Below are positions 1 through 7,080 of a DNA stretch of 8,295 nucleotides, piece by piece. The notes under the pieces are model-generated. The model made no database searches, was not told where the DNA came from, and worked only from the letters and a program-made list of their open reading frames with translations. How positions within the stretch are numbered: the first letter of the stretch is position 1; every line of letters starts with the position of its first letter. This DNA comes from Prevotella sp. (GTDB lineage: Bacteria; Bacteroidota; Bacteroidia; Bacteroidales; Bacteroidaceae): NCBI GenBank assembly GCA_016283605.1, contig JAEENF010000281.1, positions 1-8,295 of the forward strand, written 5' to 3'. The position numbers were made by a program, and so were the translations under genes.

Positions 1-270
1 ATGAAGGAGTATTATGCCAAATATGCCGGAAAGATGGAGATTCTCGGTATCGACTGCAACGATAGCGAAGAGAAATGGAAAGCAGCCGTTGCCGAGCACA
101 AGTTGCCCTGGTTGCACGTCTACAACAGCGACGAGTCACACCTCTTGGAGAAGTATGGCATAGAGGGCTTCCCCACGAAGGTGATCATCGATCCTGAAGG
201 TCATATCGCCAACGTTGTCGTCGGCGAAGACCCTGCTTTCTATACCTATCTCGACAAACTGTTTCAGTAA
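1..270 (+). CDS. Thioredoxin-like (TlpA/AhpC-TSA family) protein, C-terminal part, 5' end outside the window
   Basis: This is the second half of a thioredoxin-fold domain. Visible are a beta strand (residues 12-19, MEILGIDC), a PWLHVYN strand near 36-42, and the cis-proline loop KYGIEGFPT (51-59, Pro58) followed by the strand KVIIDPEG. This order is typical of TlpA/ResA-like and AhpC/TSA proteins in Bacteroidetes, which reduce or exchange disulfides, usually in the periplasm. The CxxC active site normally lies before the first strand seen here and is absent, so the ATG at base 1 is most likely an internal methionine and the gene continues to the left. Only Cys19 is present. It ends 3 bp from the convergent gene at 274-906, and I see no hairpin terminator between them. 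If periplasmic, it is a plausible client of the nearby DsbD (inference). The fold call is firm; the exact subfamily is open. Confidence 0.85.
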   Translation: MKEYYAKYAGKMEILGIDCNDSEEKWKAAVAEHKLPWLHVYNSDESHLLEKYGIEGFPTKVIIDPEGHIANVVVGEDPAFYTYLDKLFQ

Positions 271-273
271 GTT

Positions 274-906
274 CTAGCGGATGAGTTGTAGCATCTTCAT
301 GAGATACTTCTCATCCGTCCAGCTGAAACCCTTTATCGACATGACTGATTCCATGAGCTGCCGCTTGTCCTTGTTCAGAAAACGCTTCAAGTGGCGCTCA
401 TGGGCCAGTACAAACTGATCGCCGATCTTAAAGTAGTAAATGGGAACAATCGGGAAGTCGTCTTCCTCGTTGGCATCCAGCGTCGTATAACCAAGTACGG
501 TATTGAAACTCAGGTCTAAGTTCGTGATGTTCTTATTGTTCTTCAGCGCCTGACGGAAGGCTTTGATGTCGATGACCCTCGCACAATAGAGGGCATTGTT
601 TTCGATGGAGTCCACCTGATAGGCCAGCAACGTGTCGATGCGGATATAAGTGCGGTCCTTGAAGTCGACGCGCAACAGGTTCTTCGTATCTGTCTCCATA
701 GGTACACCGTCTTTGTTCAGATAGAGCAGCGAGCTGTTCTTCAGGAAGATATTCGCCTGCGGCAGATTCACGGTCTTGCCGTCGGCGAGGTGGGCTATGG
801 CAGGACGGAATTCGCTGAAGACCGTCAGTCTTGACAACGTGTTCTGTGCAGAACCGCCAAGTGCCATCATAAGTAGTAGAGTAATGAGTAATGATATTTG
901 TTTCAT
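274..906 (-). CDS. Secreted protein of unknown function (210 aa)
   Basis: I do not recognise a named family. The start has a clear signal peptide: MK, a hydrophobic stretch ISLLITLLLMMALGG, then SAQ as a likely signal peptidase I site near residue 21. No lipobox cysteine is present, so a soluble periplasmic or exported protein is expected. The mature part is mixed alpha/beta and rich in charged and Asn residues, with a hydrophobic strand near FPIVPIYYFKIGDQFVLA (about 151-168) and a basic helix HERHLKRFLNKDKRQL after it. The ATG at 906 is supported by a Bacteroidetes-type promoter 28 bp upstream. It is transcribed away from dsbD and converges on the thioredoxin-like gene. The real reading frame is this one; an overlapping ORF at 533-1015 has no protein-like features. 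Confidence 0.8.
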   Translation of the reverse strand: MKQISLLITLLLMMALGGSAQNTLSRLTVFSEFRPAIAHLADGKTVNLPQANIFLKNSSLLYLNKDGVPMETDTKNLLRVDFKDRTYIRIDTLLAYQVDSIENNALYCARVIDIKAFRQALKNNKNITNLDLSFNTVLGYTTLDANEEDDFPIVPIYYFKIGDQFVLAHERHLKRFLNKDKRQLMESVMSIKGFSWTDEKYLMKMLQLIR

Positions 907-933
907 TTCTGTGTAAGTTGATTATTCTGCGTG

Positions 934-964
934 CAAATTTAGTGATTATTTCCGAAACGACAAA
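934..964 (-). promoter_or_regulatory. Bacteroidetes-type promoter for the 274-906 gene
   Basis: Read on the minus strand, TTTG (964-961) is followed by a 19-bp spacer and TAAATTTG (941-934). This matches the -33 TTTG and -7 TAnnTTTG elements of the Bacteroidetes primary sigma factor. Transcription would start near 928, giving a leader of roughly 20 nt before the ATG at 906. Confidence 0.7.
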
Positions 965-1025
965 AATCATGGCCGTATTGTAGCATAAAAAAAACTTAAA
1001 TGCTAGTTTTTTCACAGTTTTTGTG

Positions 1026-1033
1026 TACCTTTG
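1026..1033 (+). promoter_or_regulatory. -7 element upstream of dsbD
   Basis: TACCTTTG matches the TAnnTTTG -7 consensus and ends only 9 bp before the dsbD ATG. No good TTTG lies 19-21 bp upstream (the bases there read near GCTAG), so the -33 half is weak or absent. If used, the transcript would have a leader of only a few nucleotides. The same TACCTTTG is the -7 box of the GH30 gene, which supports its reality. Confidence 0.55.
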
Positions 1034-1042
1034 TAGCGGAAA

Positions 1043-3085
1043 ATGAAAAAGATTATCATAACACTATTGGTGATGATGGTGGTTTCGACCACCTGGGCAC
1101 AGATGATGAACCCTGTGCATTTCACCTCACAGCTGAAAGAGTTAAAAGGTGGCGAAGGCGAGCTGGTCTTCTCTGCCACCATCGACGCCGGATGGCATGT
1201 TTACTCTACTGGACTCGGTAACGACGGTCCTATCTCCGCCACCTTCAATGCCGTGAAGATGGAAGGCGTAGAGACCGTCGGCAAACTTCAGGCCCGCGGT
1301 AATGAGATCAAGCAGTTCGACAAACTGTTTGACATGGAATTGCGCTTCTTTGAAAAGGCTGTCACCTTTGTACAGAAGATCCGATTCACCAAGCCCGAAT
1401 ATGACATCGACTGTTATGTCGAGTACGGTGCCTGCAATGACGAGAGTTGTCTGCCGCCGTCTGAGGCCTCGCTGAAAGTCAAAGGCAAGAGCCCTGTGAA
1501 AAGTGAAGAGGTAAGAGTGAAGAGTGAAGAATTTGCTACCGCAACACCGGAAGCGGAGAAAGACGAGGATGCGCCTGCAGTAAAAGACAGTCTGTCCGCA
1601 GTGAAAAGCGACAGCTTGGTGGCGGAGAGCGACAGTTCGTCACTATCGCTTTGGCAGCCCGTGATTCAGGAGCTCAACGCCTATAGCGGTGAGAATCCTT
1701 CTGGCGAGAGCATGTCCTGGTGGCTGATTTTCCTCGAGGGACTCTTAGGTGGATTCATCGCCCTTTTCACACCCTGTGTGTGGCCCATCATCCCCATGAC
1801 CGTATCGTTCTTCCTCAAGCGGAACAAGGACCGTTCGAAGGCCATCCGCGAAGCCACGACCTACGGCCTTTCCATTGTGGTCATCTATGTCTTGTTGGGT
1901 CTTGCCGTCACATTGCTCTTTGGGGCTTCGGCACTCAACGCCCTTGCCACGAATGCGGTATTCAACATCTTCTTCTGTCTGTTGCTCGTCGTCTTTGCCG
2001 CCTCGTTCTTTGGCGCCTTCGAGCTGACCCTGCCCGCATCGTGGTCCAGTAAGATCGATGCGAAGTCCGAGTCGACGACAGGTCTGTTGTCTATCTTCCT
2101 GATGGCCTTCACCCTGGCTTTGGTATCGTTCTCCTGCACGGGTCCCATCATCGGATTCCTGCTCGTAGCCGTTTCCACACAGGGCAGCATCGTGGCACCC
2201 ACCATCGGTATGCTGGGCTTCGCCATCGCACTGGCCATCCCGTTCACGCTCTTCGCCATGTTCCCCTCATTGCTGAAATCGGCGCCGAAGTCTGGCGGAT
2301 GGATGAACGTGGTGAAGGTCACGCTGGGATTCATCGAACTCGCCTTTGCACTGAAGTTCCTCTCTGTGGCCGATCTGGCCTACGGTTGGCATATCTTAGA
2401 CCGCGAGGTGTTCCTCGCCCTGTGGATCGTCATCTTCGGACTCCTGGGTGTCTACCTGTTAGGCTGGCTGAAGTTCCCACACGATGACGAGGGAAACCGC
2501 ACCAACGTTCCGCAGTTCTTCCTCGCGATGGCCTCGCTGGCCTTCGCCATCTATATGATTCCTGGTCTCTGGGGTGCCCCGCTGAAGGCCATCTCCGCCT
2601 TTGCGCCGCCGATGAACACGCAGGACTTCAACCTTCAGAAGACCTCCACCGAGCCCCGTTTCAAGGACTACGAACTCGGTATGTCCGCCGCCCGTGCAGA
2701 AGGCAAGCCCGTCATCATCGACTTCACCGGCTTTGGTTGTGTGAACTGTCGCAAGATGGAGGCAGCCGTATGGAGCGATCCTCAGGTGGCCGACATCCTG
2801 AACCACAAATACGTCCTCATCTCGCTTTATGTCGACGACAAGACCGCCCTGCCTGAGCCCGTCGAGGTGACGGAGAACGGTCAGACGCGTACGCTGCGGA
2901 CCGTCGGCGACAAATGGAGCTACCTGCAGCGCGTGAAGTTTGGTGCCAACGCCCAGCCCTTCTACGTGTTGCTCGACAACGACGGTATGCCCCTCAACAG
3001 CAGCCGCAGCTACAACGAGGACATCCAGGAATACATCCAGTTCCTGAACACAGGACTATCCAATTACAACAACGTCAAGAAATGA
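1043..3085 (+). CDS. dsbD: Thiol:disulfide interchange protein DsbD (protein-disulfide reductase)
   Basis: An inner-membrane reductant carrier that passes electrons from cytoplasmic thioredoxin to periplasmic thiol proteins. All three DsbD modules are present. A signal peptide (1-19, ending TWAQ) leads to an N-terminal periplasmic immunoglobulin-like domain with the cysteine pair C131/C136 in ACNDESCLPP; the spacing is one residue shorter than I recall for E. coli, but the following PP is kept. About eight membrane helices (226-510) carry the buried cysteines C245 (TPCVWP) and C365 (SFSCTGP). A C-terminal thioredoxin domain has CVNC (C566, C569). Residues 149-205 are an acidic, Ser/Lys/Glu-rich linker that makes this 680-aa protein longer than the roughly 565-aa E. 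coli form. The ATG is set by the signal peptide. It overlaps the next gene by ATGA, so the two are probably translationally coupled. Family assignment is very secure. Confidence 0.96.
   Translation: MKKIIITLLVMMVVSTTWAQMMNPVHFTSQLKELKGGEGELVFSATIDAGWHVYSTGLGNDGPISATFNAVKMEGVETVGKLQARGNEIKQFDKLFDMELRFFEKAVTFVQKIRFTKPEYDIDCYVEYGACNDESCLPPSEASLKVKGKSPVKSEEVRVKSEEFATATPEAEKDEDAPAVKDSLSAVKSDSLVAESDSSSLSLWQPVIQELNAYSGENPSGESMSWWLIFLEGLLGGFIALFTPCVWPIIPMTVSFFLKRNKDRSKAIREATTYGLSIVVIYVLLGLAVTLLFGASALNALATNAVFNIFFCLLLVVFAASFFGAFELTLPASWSSKIDAKSESTTGLLSIFLMAFTLALVSFSCTGPIIGFLLVAVSTQGSIVAPTIGMLGFAIALAIPFTLFAMFPSLLKSAPKSGGWMNVVKVTLGFIELAFALKFLSVADLAYGWHILDREVFLALWIVIFGLLGVYLLGWLKFPHDDEGNRTNVPQFFLAMASLAFAIYMIPGLWGAPLKAISAFAPPMNTQDFNLQKTSTEPRFKDYELGMSAARAEGKPVIIDFTGFGCVNCRKMEAAVWSDPQVADILNHKYVLISLYVDDKTALPEPVEVTENGQTRTLRTVGDKWSYLQRVKFGANAQPFYVLLDNDGMPLNSSRSYNEDIQEYIQFLNTGLSNYNNVKK
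1496..1542 (+). repeat. Short repeats inside the dsbD linker
   Basis: The octamer AGTGAAGA occurs at 1502-1509, 1516-1523 and 1523-1530 and encodes the linker residues VKSEEVRVKSEE. The repeats lie wholly in the low-complexity stretch between the N-terminal domain and the membrane domain and keep the frame. From memory, AGTGAAG minisatellite-like runs are also found between genes in Bacteroidales, so this may be an in-frame insertion of a dispersed repeat; that part is not shown by the window. Confidence 0.6.
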
Positions 3086-4350
3086 TAGAGAAAAAGACGC
3101 GCGAACAGATTATCGCATTGATGCATCAGGAGGTGGTGCCGGCCATTGGCTGCACGGAACCCATGTGTGTCGCCTTGTGTACGGCGAAGGCCACTGAGCA
3201 GTTGGGTTGTCGCCCTGAGAAGATTGAGGCCCTGTTGAGTGCCAACATCCTGAAGAATGCGATGGGTGTGGGTATTCCTGGCACAGGCATGATCGGCCTG
3301 CCCATCGCCATCGCCCTCGGCGCACTCATCGGCAAGAGCGACTATCAGCTGGAAGTCTTGAAAGACCTCACCCCTGAGGCGGTCGAACAAGGCCGGAAGT
3401 ACATCGCTGAAGGTCGTATCCATATCGCGATGAAGGAGGGCATCAGCGAGAAGCTCTACGCCGAAGTCATCTGTTCTGCTGGTGGGAAGTCCGCAAGGGC
3501 CATCATCGCCGGCAGCCACACACACTTTATAGAGGACAGTGGAGCGTGCACAGTGGAGCGTTGTGATGATGTCCACGCTCCCATCTCCCTGAACATGCGA
3601 CTGGTCTACGACTTTGCCACAACGGCTCCCCTCGACGAGATCCGTTTCATCGAGGAAGCCCGCACCTATAATATGAATGCCGCGCGCGAGGCCATCAAGG
3701 GGAACTACGGCCACAACCTGGGTAAGACCATCGACCGTCCCTTAGCCAAGGGCATCTTCGGCCACTCCATCTACTCCCACATCATCTCGCGCACCGCCTC
3801 CGCCTGCGATGCCCGTATGGGTGGTGCGATGATTCCCGTGATGAGCAATTCCGGCTCAGGCAATCAGGGCATCTGCGCCACCAATCCCGTCTGCGTCTAT
3901 GCCAAGGAGAACGAGAACACTGAGGAAGAACTTCTCCGTGCCCTCACCCTCTCCCACCTCACCGCCATCTATATCAAACAGAGCCTGGGTTCCCTCTCTG
4001 CCCTCTGCGGCTGTGTGGTGGCGAGCATCGGTTCCAGTTGCGGCATCACCTACCTGATGGGCGGCAACTACGAGCGCATCTGCTTTGCGGTGAAGAATAT
4101 GATCGCCAACCTCACGGGTATGATCTGCGACGGCGCGAAGCCCTCGTGTTCGCTGAAGATCACCAGCGGTGTCAGCACGGCGCTGCTCTCTGCCCTGCTC
4201 GCGATGGAGGGTAAATGTGTCACCTCTGAGGAAGGCATCGTCGACGACTGCGTCGACAAGAGCATCCACAACCTGACCAGCATCGGCGCCGACGGCATGG
4301 GCGTTACCGACAATCTGGTCCTGAACATCATGACAACAAAAGGCTGTTAG
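3082..4350 (+). CDS. cyuA: L-cysteine desulfidase / UPF0597 family (CyuA, formerly YhaM)
   Basis: Predicted to split L-cysteine into pyruvate, sulfide and ammonia in the cytoplasm with a [4Fe-4S] cluster; the fold is related to the iron-sulfur L-serine dehydratase alpha chain. The 422-aa protein begins MIEKKTREQI and carries the family signature PAIGCTEP with Cys24, which corresponds to the proposed catalytic Cys25 of the Methanocaldococcus enzyme. Cys309, Cys349 and Cys356 have spacings of 40 and 7, the same as the cluster ligands Cys282, Cys322 and Cys329 of that enzyme as I recall them. Other family motifs are SNSGSGNQG (255-263), LMGGNYERI and GMICDGAKPSCSLK. The ATG at 3082 overlaps the dsbD stop (ATGA); the frame is open further upstream to 2914, but that stretch lies inside dsbD and reads as non-protein. 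Serine could be an alternative substrate. The family is sure, the substrate less so. Confidence 0.92.
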   Translation: MIEKKTREQIIALMHQEVVPAIGCTEPMCVALCTAKATEQLGCRPEKIEALLSANILKNAMGVGIPGTGMIGLPIAIALGALIGKSDYQLEVLKDLTPEAVEQGRKYIAEGRIHIAMKEGISEKLYAEVICSAGGKSARAIIAGSHTHFIEDSGACTVERCDDVHAPISLNMRLVYDFATTAPLDEIRFIEEARTYNMNAAREAIKGNYGHNLGKTIDRPLAKGIFGHSIYSHIISRTASACDARMGGAMIPVMSNSGSGNQGICATNPVCVYAKENENTEEELLRALTLSHLTAIYIKQSLGSLSALCGCVVASIGSSCGITYLMGGNYERICFAVKNMIANLTGMICDGAKPSCSLKITSGVSTALLSALLAMEGKCVTSEEGIVDDCVDKSIHNLTSIGADGMGVTDNLVLNIMTTKGC

Positions 4351-4387
4351 ACAGCTACTTAAATAATCATTAAAACAACAATCGCTT

Positions 4388-5830
4388 ATGAAAGATCTAA
4401 AGATGTACATCAACGGCCAGTTCTGCGAGAGCTCGAACGGCCAGTGGATTAACGTATTAAACCCGTCAACCGAGGAGGTCATCAGTCGTCAGCCTGAAGG
4501 CACCATCGAGGATGTCAACCGCGCCTTAGACGCCGCCCGCGCTGCCCAGAAGGCCTGGGGCAAGACCCCTGCCATCGAGCGTGCCGCCTGGCTGAAGAAG
4601 CTGGCCAACGGTATCCGTGAGCGCCGCGAGGAGTTTATCGACATCATCATGCGTGAGCAGGGTAAGACCATCACCTGGGCCACCGTCGAGGTCGATGTCA
4701 CTGCTGAGTATTTCGACTACATGGCCAGTTTCGCCCGTCACATCGAGGGCGAAATCATCCCCAGCGACCGTCCCAACGAGACCATCTTCCTCGCCAAGAA
4801 GCCTATTGGTGTGGTAGCCGGCATCCTGCCCTGGAATTTCCCATTCTTCCTCATCGCCCGTAAGGCCGGTGCAGCGCTGATTGCCGGTTGTACCATCGTC
4901 ATCAAGCCCTCACAGCTGACCCCCGAGAACTGTACCGTCTTCGGCGAGGTGGTCGACAAGGTCGGCCTGCCGAAGGGTGTCATCAACATCGTCACAGGTA
5001 AGGGCAGCGTCATCGGCAACGAGATGGCCGGTTCTCCGAAGATCGACATCGTCTCCGTGACTGGTTCCGTAGGTGCCGGCGAGAGCATCATGGCCGCCGC
5101 CTCGAAGAACATCACAAAGGTCAGCCTCGAACTCGGCGGCAAGGCGCCCGCCATCGTCTGCAAGGATGCCGACCTGGAGCGCGCCGCCCAGTGGATCGTC
5201 GACAGCCGTATCGGCAACAACGGCCAGATCTGCAATAATGCCGAGCGCGTGTACGTACAGAAAGAGGTGAAGGCCGCGTTCACGAAGATCCTCGTCGAGA
5301 AGATGAAGGCCGTGAAGGTGGGCGATCCCTGTCAGGACCACAGCGTCGACATGGGTCCGCTGGTCGAGCAGCGTGCCCTGGAGAGCGTCACCGAGAAGGT
5401 GGAGCGCGCCATCAAGCAGGGTGCGAAGTTGCTCTGCGGCGGCAGCCGTGTGGGCAGCAAGGGCTATTTCTATGCCGCCACCGTGCTCGACGATTGCCGT
5501 CAGGACATGGACATCATCCACGAGGAGACCTTCGGTCCTGTGATTCCGCTGATTGAGTTCGACACCGTCGACCAGGCTATCGCGTGGGCTAACGACTGCG
5601 AATACGGTCTGGCGTCGAGCATCTTCACGAAGGACATCAACATCGCCACAAAGGCCGCCCGCGAACTGGAGTTCGGCGAGACCTACATCAACCGCGAGCA
5701 CTTCGAGGCCATGCAGGGCTTCCATGCCGGCGTGAAGAAGAGCGGTATCGGTGGTGCCGACGGCAAGCACGGCATCGAGGAATACCTTGTGACGCACGTC
5801 ACCTACCTCGACACCTACGAGGACATGTAA
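4388..5830 (+). CDS. aldA: Lactaldehyde/glycolaldehyde dehydrogenase, AldA type
   Basis: An NAD-dependent aldehyde dehydrogenase of 480 aa, full length for the family and strikingly close to E. coli AldA along its whole length. Shared stretches include MYINGQF, NPSTEEVISR, AEYFDYMA, EGEIIPSDRP, GILPWNFPFFLIARK, NITKVSLELGGKAPAIV and FEAMQGFHAG followed by KKSGIGGADGKHG. The catalytic set is intact: Asn150 (PWN), Lys173 (IKPS), the GSVGAG cofactor loop (226-231), the general base Glu248 (LELGG) and the nucleophile Cys282 (GQICNNAER). AldA oxidises L-lactaldehyde from fucose or rhamnose breakdown, and glycolaldehyde. No fucose or rhamnose genes are nearby, so the in vivo substrate is open. It follows cyuA by 37 bp with no promoter or terminator visible between, so co-transcription is likely. 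A hairpin terminator follows the stop at once. Confidence 0.95.
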   Translation: MKDLKMYINGQFCESSNGQWINVLNPSTEEVISRQPEGTIEDVNRALDAARAAQKAWGKTPAIERAAWLKKLANGIRERREEFIDIIMREQGKTITWATVEVDVTAEYFDYMASFARHIEGEIIPSDRPNETIFLAKKPIGVVAGILPWNFPFFLIARKAGAALIAGCTIVIKPSQLTPENCTVFGEVVDKVGLPKGVINIVTGKGSVIGNEMAGSPKIDIVSVTGSVGAGESIMAAASKNITKVSLELGGKAPAIVCKDADLERAAQWIVDSRIGNNGQICNNAERVYVQKEVKAAFTKILVEKMKAVKVGDPCQDHSVDMGPLVEQRALESVTEKVERAIKQGAKLLCGGSRVGSKGYFYAATVLDDCRQDMDIIHEETFGPVIPLIEFDTVDQAIAWANDCEYGLASSIFTKDINIATKAARELEFGETYINREHFEAMQGFHAGVKKSGIGGADGKHGIEEYLVTHVTYLDTYEDM

Positions 5831-5837
5831 AAAAAGA

Positions 5838-5867
5838 AGCCCGGAACTTAACTTTCCGGGCTTTTTT
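5838..5867 (+). terminator. Bidirectional rho-independent terminator between aldA and the GH30 gene
   Basis: AGCCCGGAA (5838-5846) pairs perfectly with TTCCGGGCT (5854-5862) around a 7-nt loop, followed on the plus strand by a run of T to 5867. The A-run at 5829-5835 gives a U tract in the minus direction too. It ends aldA 8 bp after the stop codon and can also end the convergent GH30 transcript. Confidence 0.9.
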
Positions 5868-5876
5868 ATTAGCGAT

Positions 5877-6755
5877 TCATATTGATTTTCCTTGACGTTC
5901 CGTCGGCAACCGTTCGCCGATATTGTCCGATACGGAGTGTTCCGTCATCCAGACTTCCTTGCCGTACTTAGCAGGCAGGACGGCGGCGGGCTTGATATAC
6001 TGGAGGGGCGGATGTCCGTAGATGTGGCCCGCCACGATGTCAATCTGTTCGCGGCAGACGGGATCGTTCATCAGCGGATCGGTATAGTTCTGTGTGAATC
6101 CGAGGGGCTCGCCGCTGATCAGCTTCACGCCCTTGAATTTCTCGCGGTCGAGCATGTAGGCGTAGTTCTTCACCAGCTTCACCAGATCCTCAGGGTCATA
6201 GAGACAACCGGAATAGTCCACCCACCAGTCGGGCTCGTTCTGGATGCTCACGGCGTCCACGTCGACACCCTTACTCTTCATCCATCCTAAGAACTGATTC
6301 AACCAGGGGAAGAACTTCGGATAGCAGTCCTCGCGCAGCTTGCCGCGCTTGTTGCCCTGACTGTCGGATTTGCCGCCTTGTGCCGTACCGTTGGTCTTAT
6401 ACTCGCCTGGAGGAGACCAAGGTGTACCAAACACAATACCGCCGCACTCTTTAACGTACTTGGCTGAGGGTAACGAACCGTTCCAGTCATAGTCACCCCA
6501 CCCGTCAGCTTCAAAACTTGGTGAGATCTCCATACGCATGATGTTCAGTCCTACCACCGAATTTTCACCGTAGAGTTTCTTCACGGGCCCCGTGTCAGTA
6601 CCAAACGGTTTCATCGCGCCGTCGCAACAGGCAGCGCCGAAACCCGTAATCGTCTGAAGCCGATTGTCGGTCAGTGTAAGCGTGACCGTCGCCTTCCTCG
6701 CATGGACGGCCGTCAGGGCCGCCAGCACACAAATTGTAACAAATAACCTATTCAT
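5877..6755 (-). CDS. Glycoside hydrolase family 30 (xylanase-like), 3'-truncated, probable pseudogene
   Basis: A secreted GH30 enzyme of the clan A barrel type, which cleaves beta-linked plant or microbial polysaccharides; the xylanase-like subfamilies fit best. A signal peptide (MNRLFVTICVLAALTAVHA) is followed by TVTLTLTDNRLQTITGFGAACC, the usual GH30 entry into the barrel. The acid/base Glu174 lies in SIQNEPDW and the nucleophile Glu272 in VWMTEHSV. GH30 proteins normally run well past 400 residues, with the last barrel strand and a beta-sandwich after the nucleophile. This one stops at residue 292, twenty residues after Glu272, and its tail (ERQGKSI) does not look like the family. The stop lies 10 bp from the aldA terminator, so a deletion has probably removed the 3' part. 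An upstream TTG at 6785 also opens the frame, but it lies in the -7 box; ATG 6755 begins the signal peptide and is preferred. Probably inactive or unstable. Confidence 0.85.
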   Translation of the reverse strand: MNRLFVTICVLAALTAVHARKATVTLTLTDNRLQTITGFGAACCDGAMKPFGTDTGPVKKLYGENSVVGLNIMRMEISPSFEADGWGDYDWNGSLPSAKYVKECGGIVFGTPWSPPGEYKTNGTAQGGKSDSQGNKRGKLREDCYPKFFPWLNQFLGWMKSKGVDVDAVSIQNEPDWWVDYSGCLYDPEDLVKLVKNYAYMLDREKFKGVKLISGEPLGFTQNYTDPLMNDPVCREQIDIVAGHIYGHPPLQYIKPAAVLPAKYGKEVWMTEHSVSDNIGERLPTERQGKSI

Positions 6756-6782
6756 TTTTATAGTTGATAACCTAATCGGCTG

Positions 6783-6814
6783 CAAAGGTACAAAAATCAG
6801 CCGAAAGTACCAAA
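6783..6814 (-). promoter_or_regulatory. Promoter of the GH30 gene
   Basis: On the minus strand TTTG (6814-6811) is followed by exactly 20 bp and TACCTTTG (6790-6783), a near-ideal Bacteroidetes promoter. Transcription would start around 6777, giving a leader of about 22 nt before ATG 6755. It shows that the GH30 remnant may still be transcribed. Confidence 0.8.
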
Positions 6815-6828
6815 ACTTTCAGCTGATT
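6795..6828. promoter_or_regulatory. Inverted repeat around the GH30 -33 box
   Basis: AATCAGCCGAAAGT (6795-6808) and ACTTTCAGCTGATT (6815-6828) are complementary at 13 of 14 positions, with a 6-nt loop that contains the -33 TTTG. It could be an operator for a dimeric regulator of the GH30 gene. On the minus strand the hairpin is followed by a T-rich run (ATTTTTG), so it could also act as a terminator for transcripts entering from the right. The sequence cannot decide between these. Confidence 0.55.
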
Positions 6829-6834
6829 CTTTCT

Positions 6835-6867
6835 GGTGAATCATGGGGACTGGGTGAATCATGGGGA
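6835..6867. repeat. 18-bp tandem repeat, two copies
   Basis: GGTGAATCATGGGGA occurs at 6835-6849 and again at 6853-6867, an 18-bp period. A third, inverted and imperfect version lies at 6941-6956 (GTCCCCTGTGATTCGC), so the copies could pair into a larger hairpin. Purpose unknown. Confidence 0.7.
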
Positions 6868-7080
6868 AAGGCTACGGGTAGGCGACCGCAGGTCGGGAAT
6901 CTCGCTCAATGATCAGAGCTTTGCGGCGATCAGGGTGCCTGTCCCCTGTGATTCGCCTCGCTCCCTAGAGCGAAATAGGTCCGAATCCCATACAACTCGT
7001 GGTCGTCTCTGCAACCTGCGCCGCCGCTCGTTTAGGCCGACGGAGGTCGAGCCCATCTTTACCCAGCTCGGCGAGCCGTA
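6861..7080. other. GC-rich non-coding block with hairpins
   Basis: No convincing gene is present. GC is about 61% over 6901-7080, against about 28% for the next 300 bp, an abrupt change near 7090. Small hairpins are visible: CGACC/GGTCG (6883-6895), TCGCTC/GAGCGA (6958-6973) and an imperfect longer one from GGCGAT (6925) to ATTCGCC (6957) enclosing GGTGCCTGTCCCC. That core resembles REP-type palindromes linked to REP-associated tyrosine transposases, from memory only. Open frames of about 81 codons exist on both strands but have no start signals or protein character. Confidence 0.45.

Noticed and set aside
533..1015. 160-codon minus-strand ORF overlapping the secreted protein
   Set aside because: It is a frame shadow of 274-906, crosses that gene's promoter and is Arg/His-rich without domains.
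2914..3081. N-terminal extension of the cysteine desulfidase
   Set aside because: It is out-of-frame dsbD sequence, rich in Arg and Gln; the family starts at MIEKK with the ATGA overlap.
3064..3714. 216-codon minus-strand ORF antisense to the cysteine desulfidase
   Set aside because: It is a shadow of a well-identified gene, with low-complexity Asp/Gly/Arg content.
4910..5797. 295-codon minus-strand ORF antisense to aldA
   Set aside because: It is a codon-bias shadow of the secure aldA gene and has no motif or start signals of its own.
6755..6785. TTG at 6785 as the GH30 start
   Set aside because: It lies within the -7 box, so it would be upstream of the transcript; ATG 6755 starts a classic signal peptide.
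6961..6992. tRNA-like T-arm (GGTCCGAATCCCA)
   Set aside because: The flanking stem does not pair well, and no acceptor, D or anticodon arm can be built around it.
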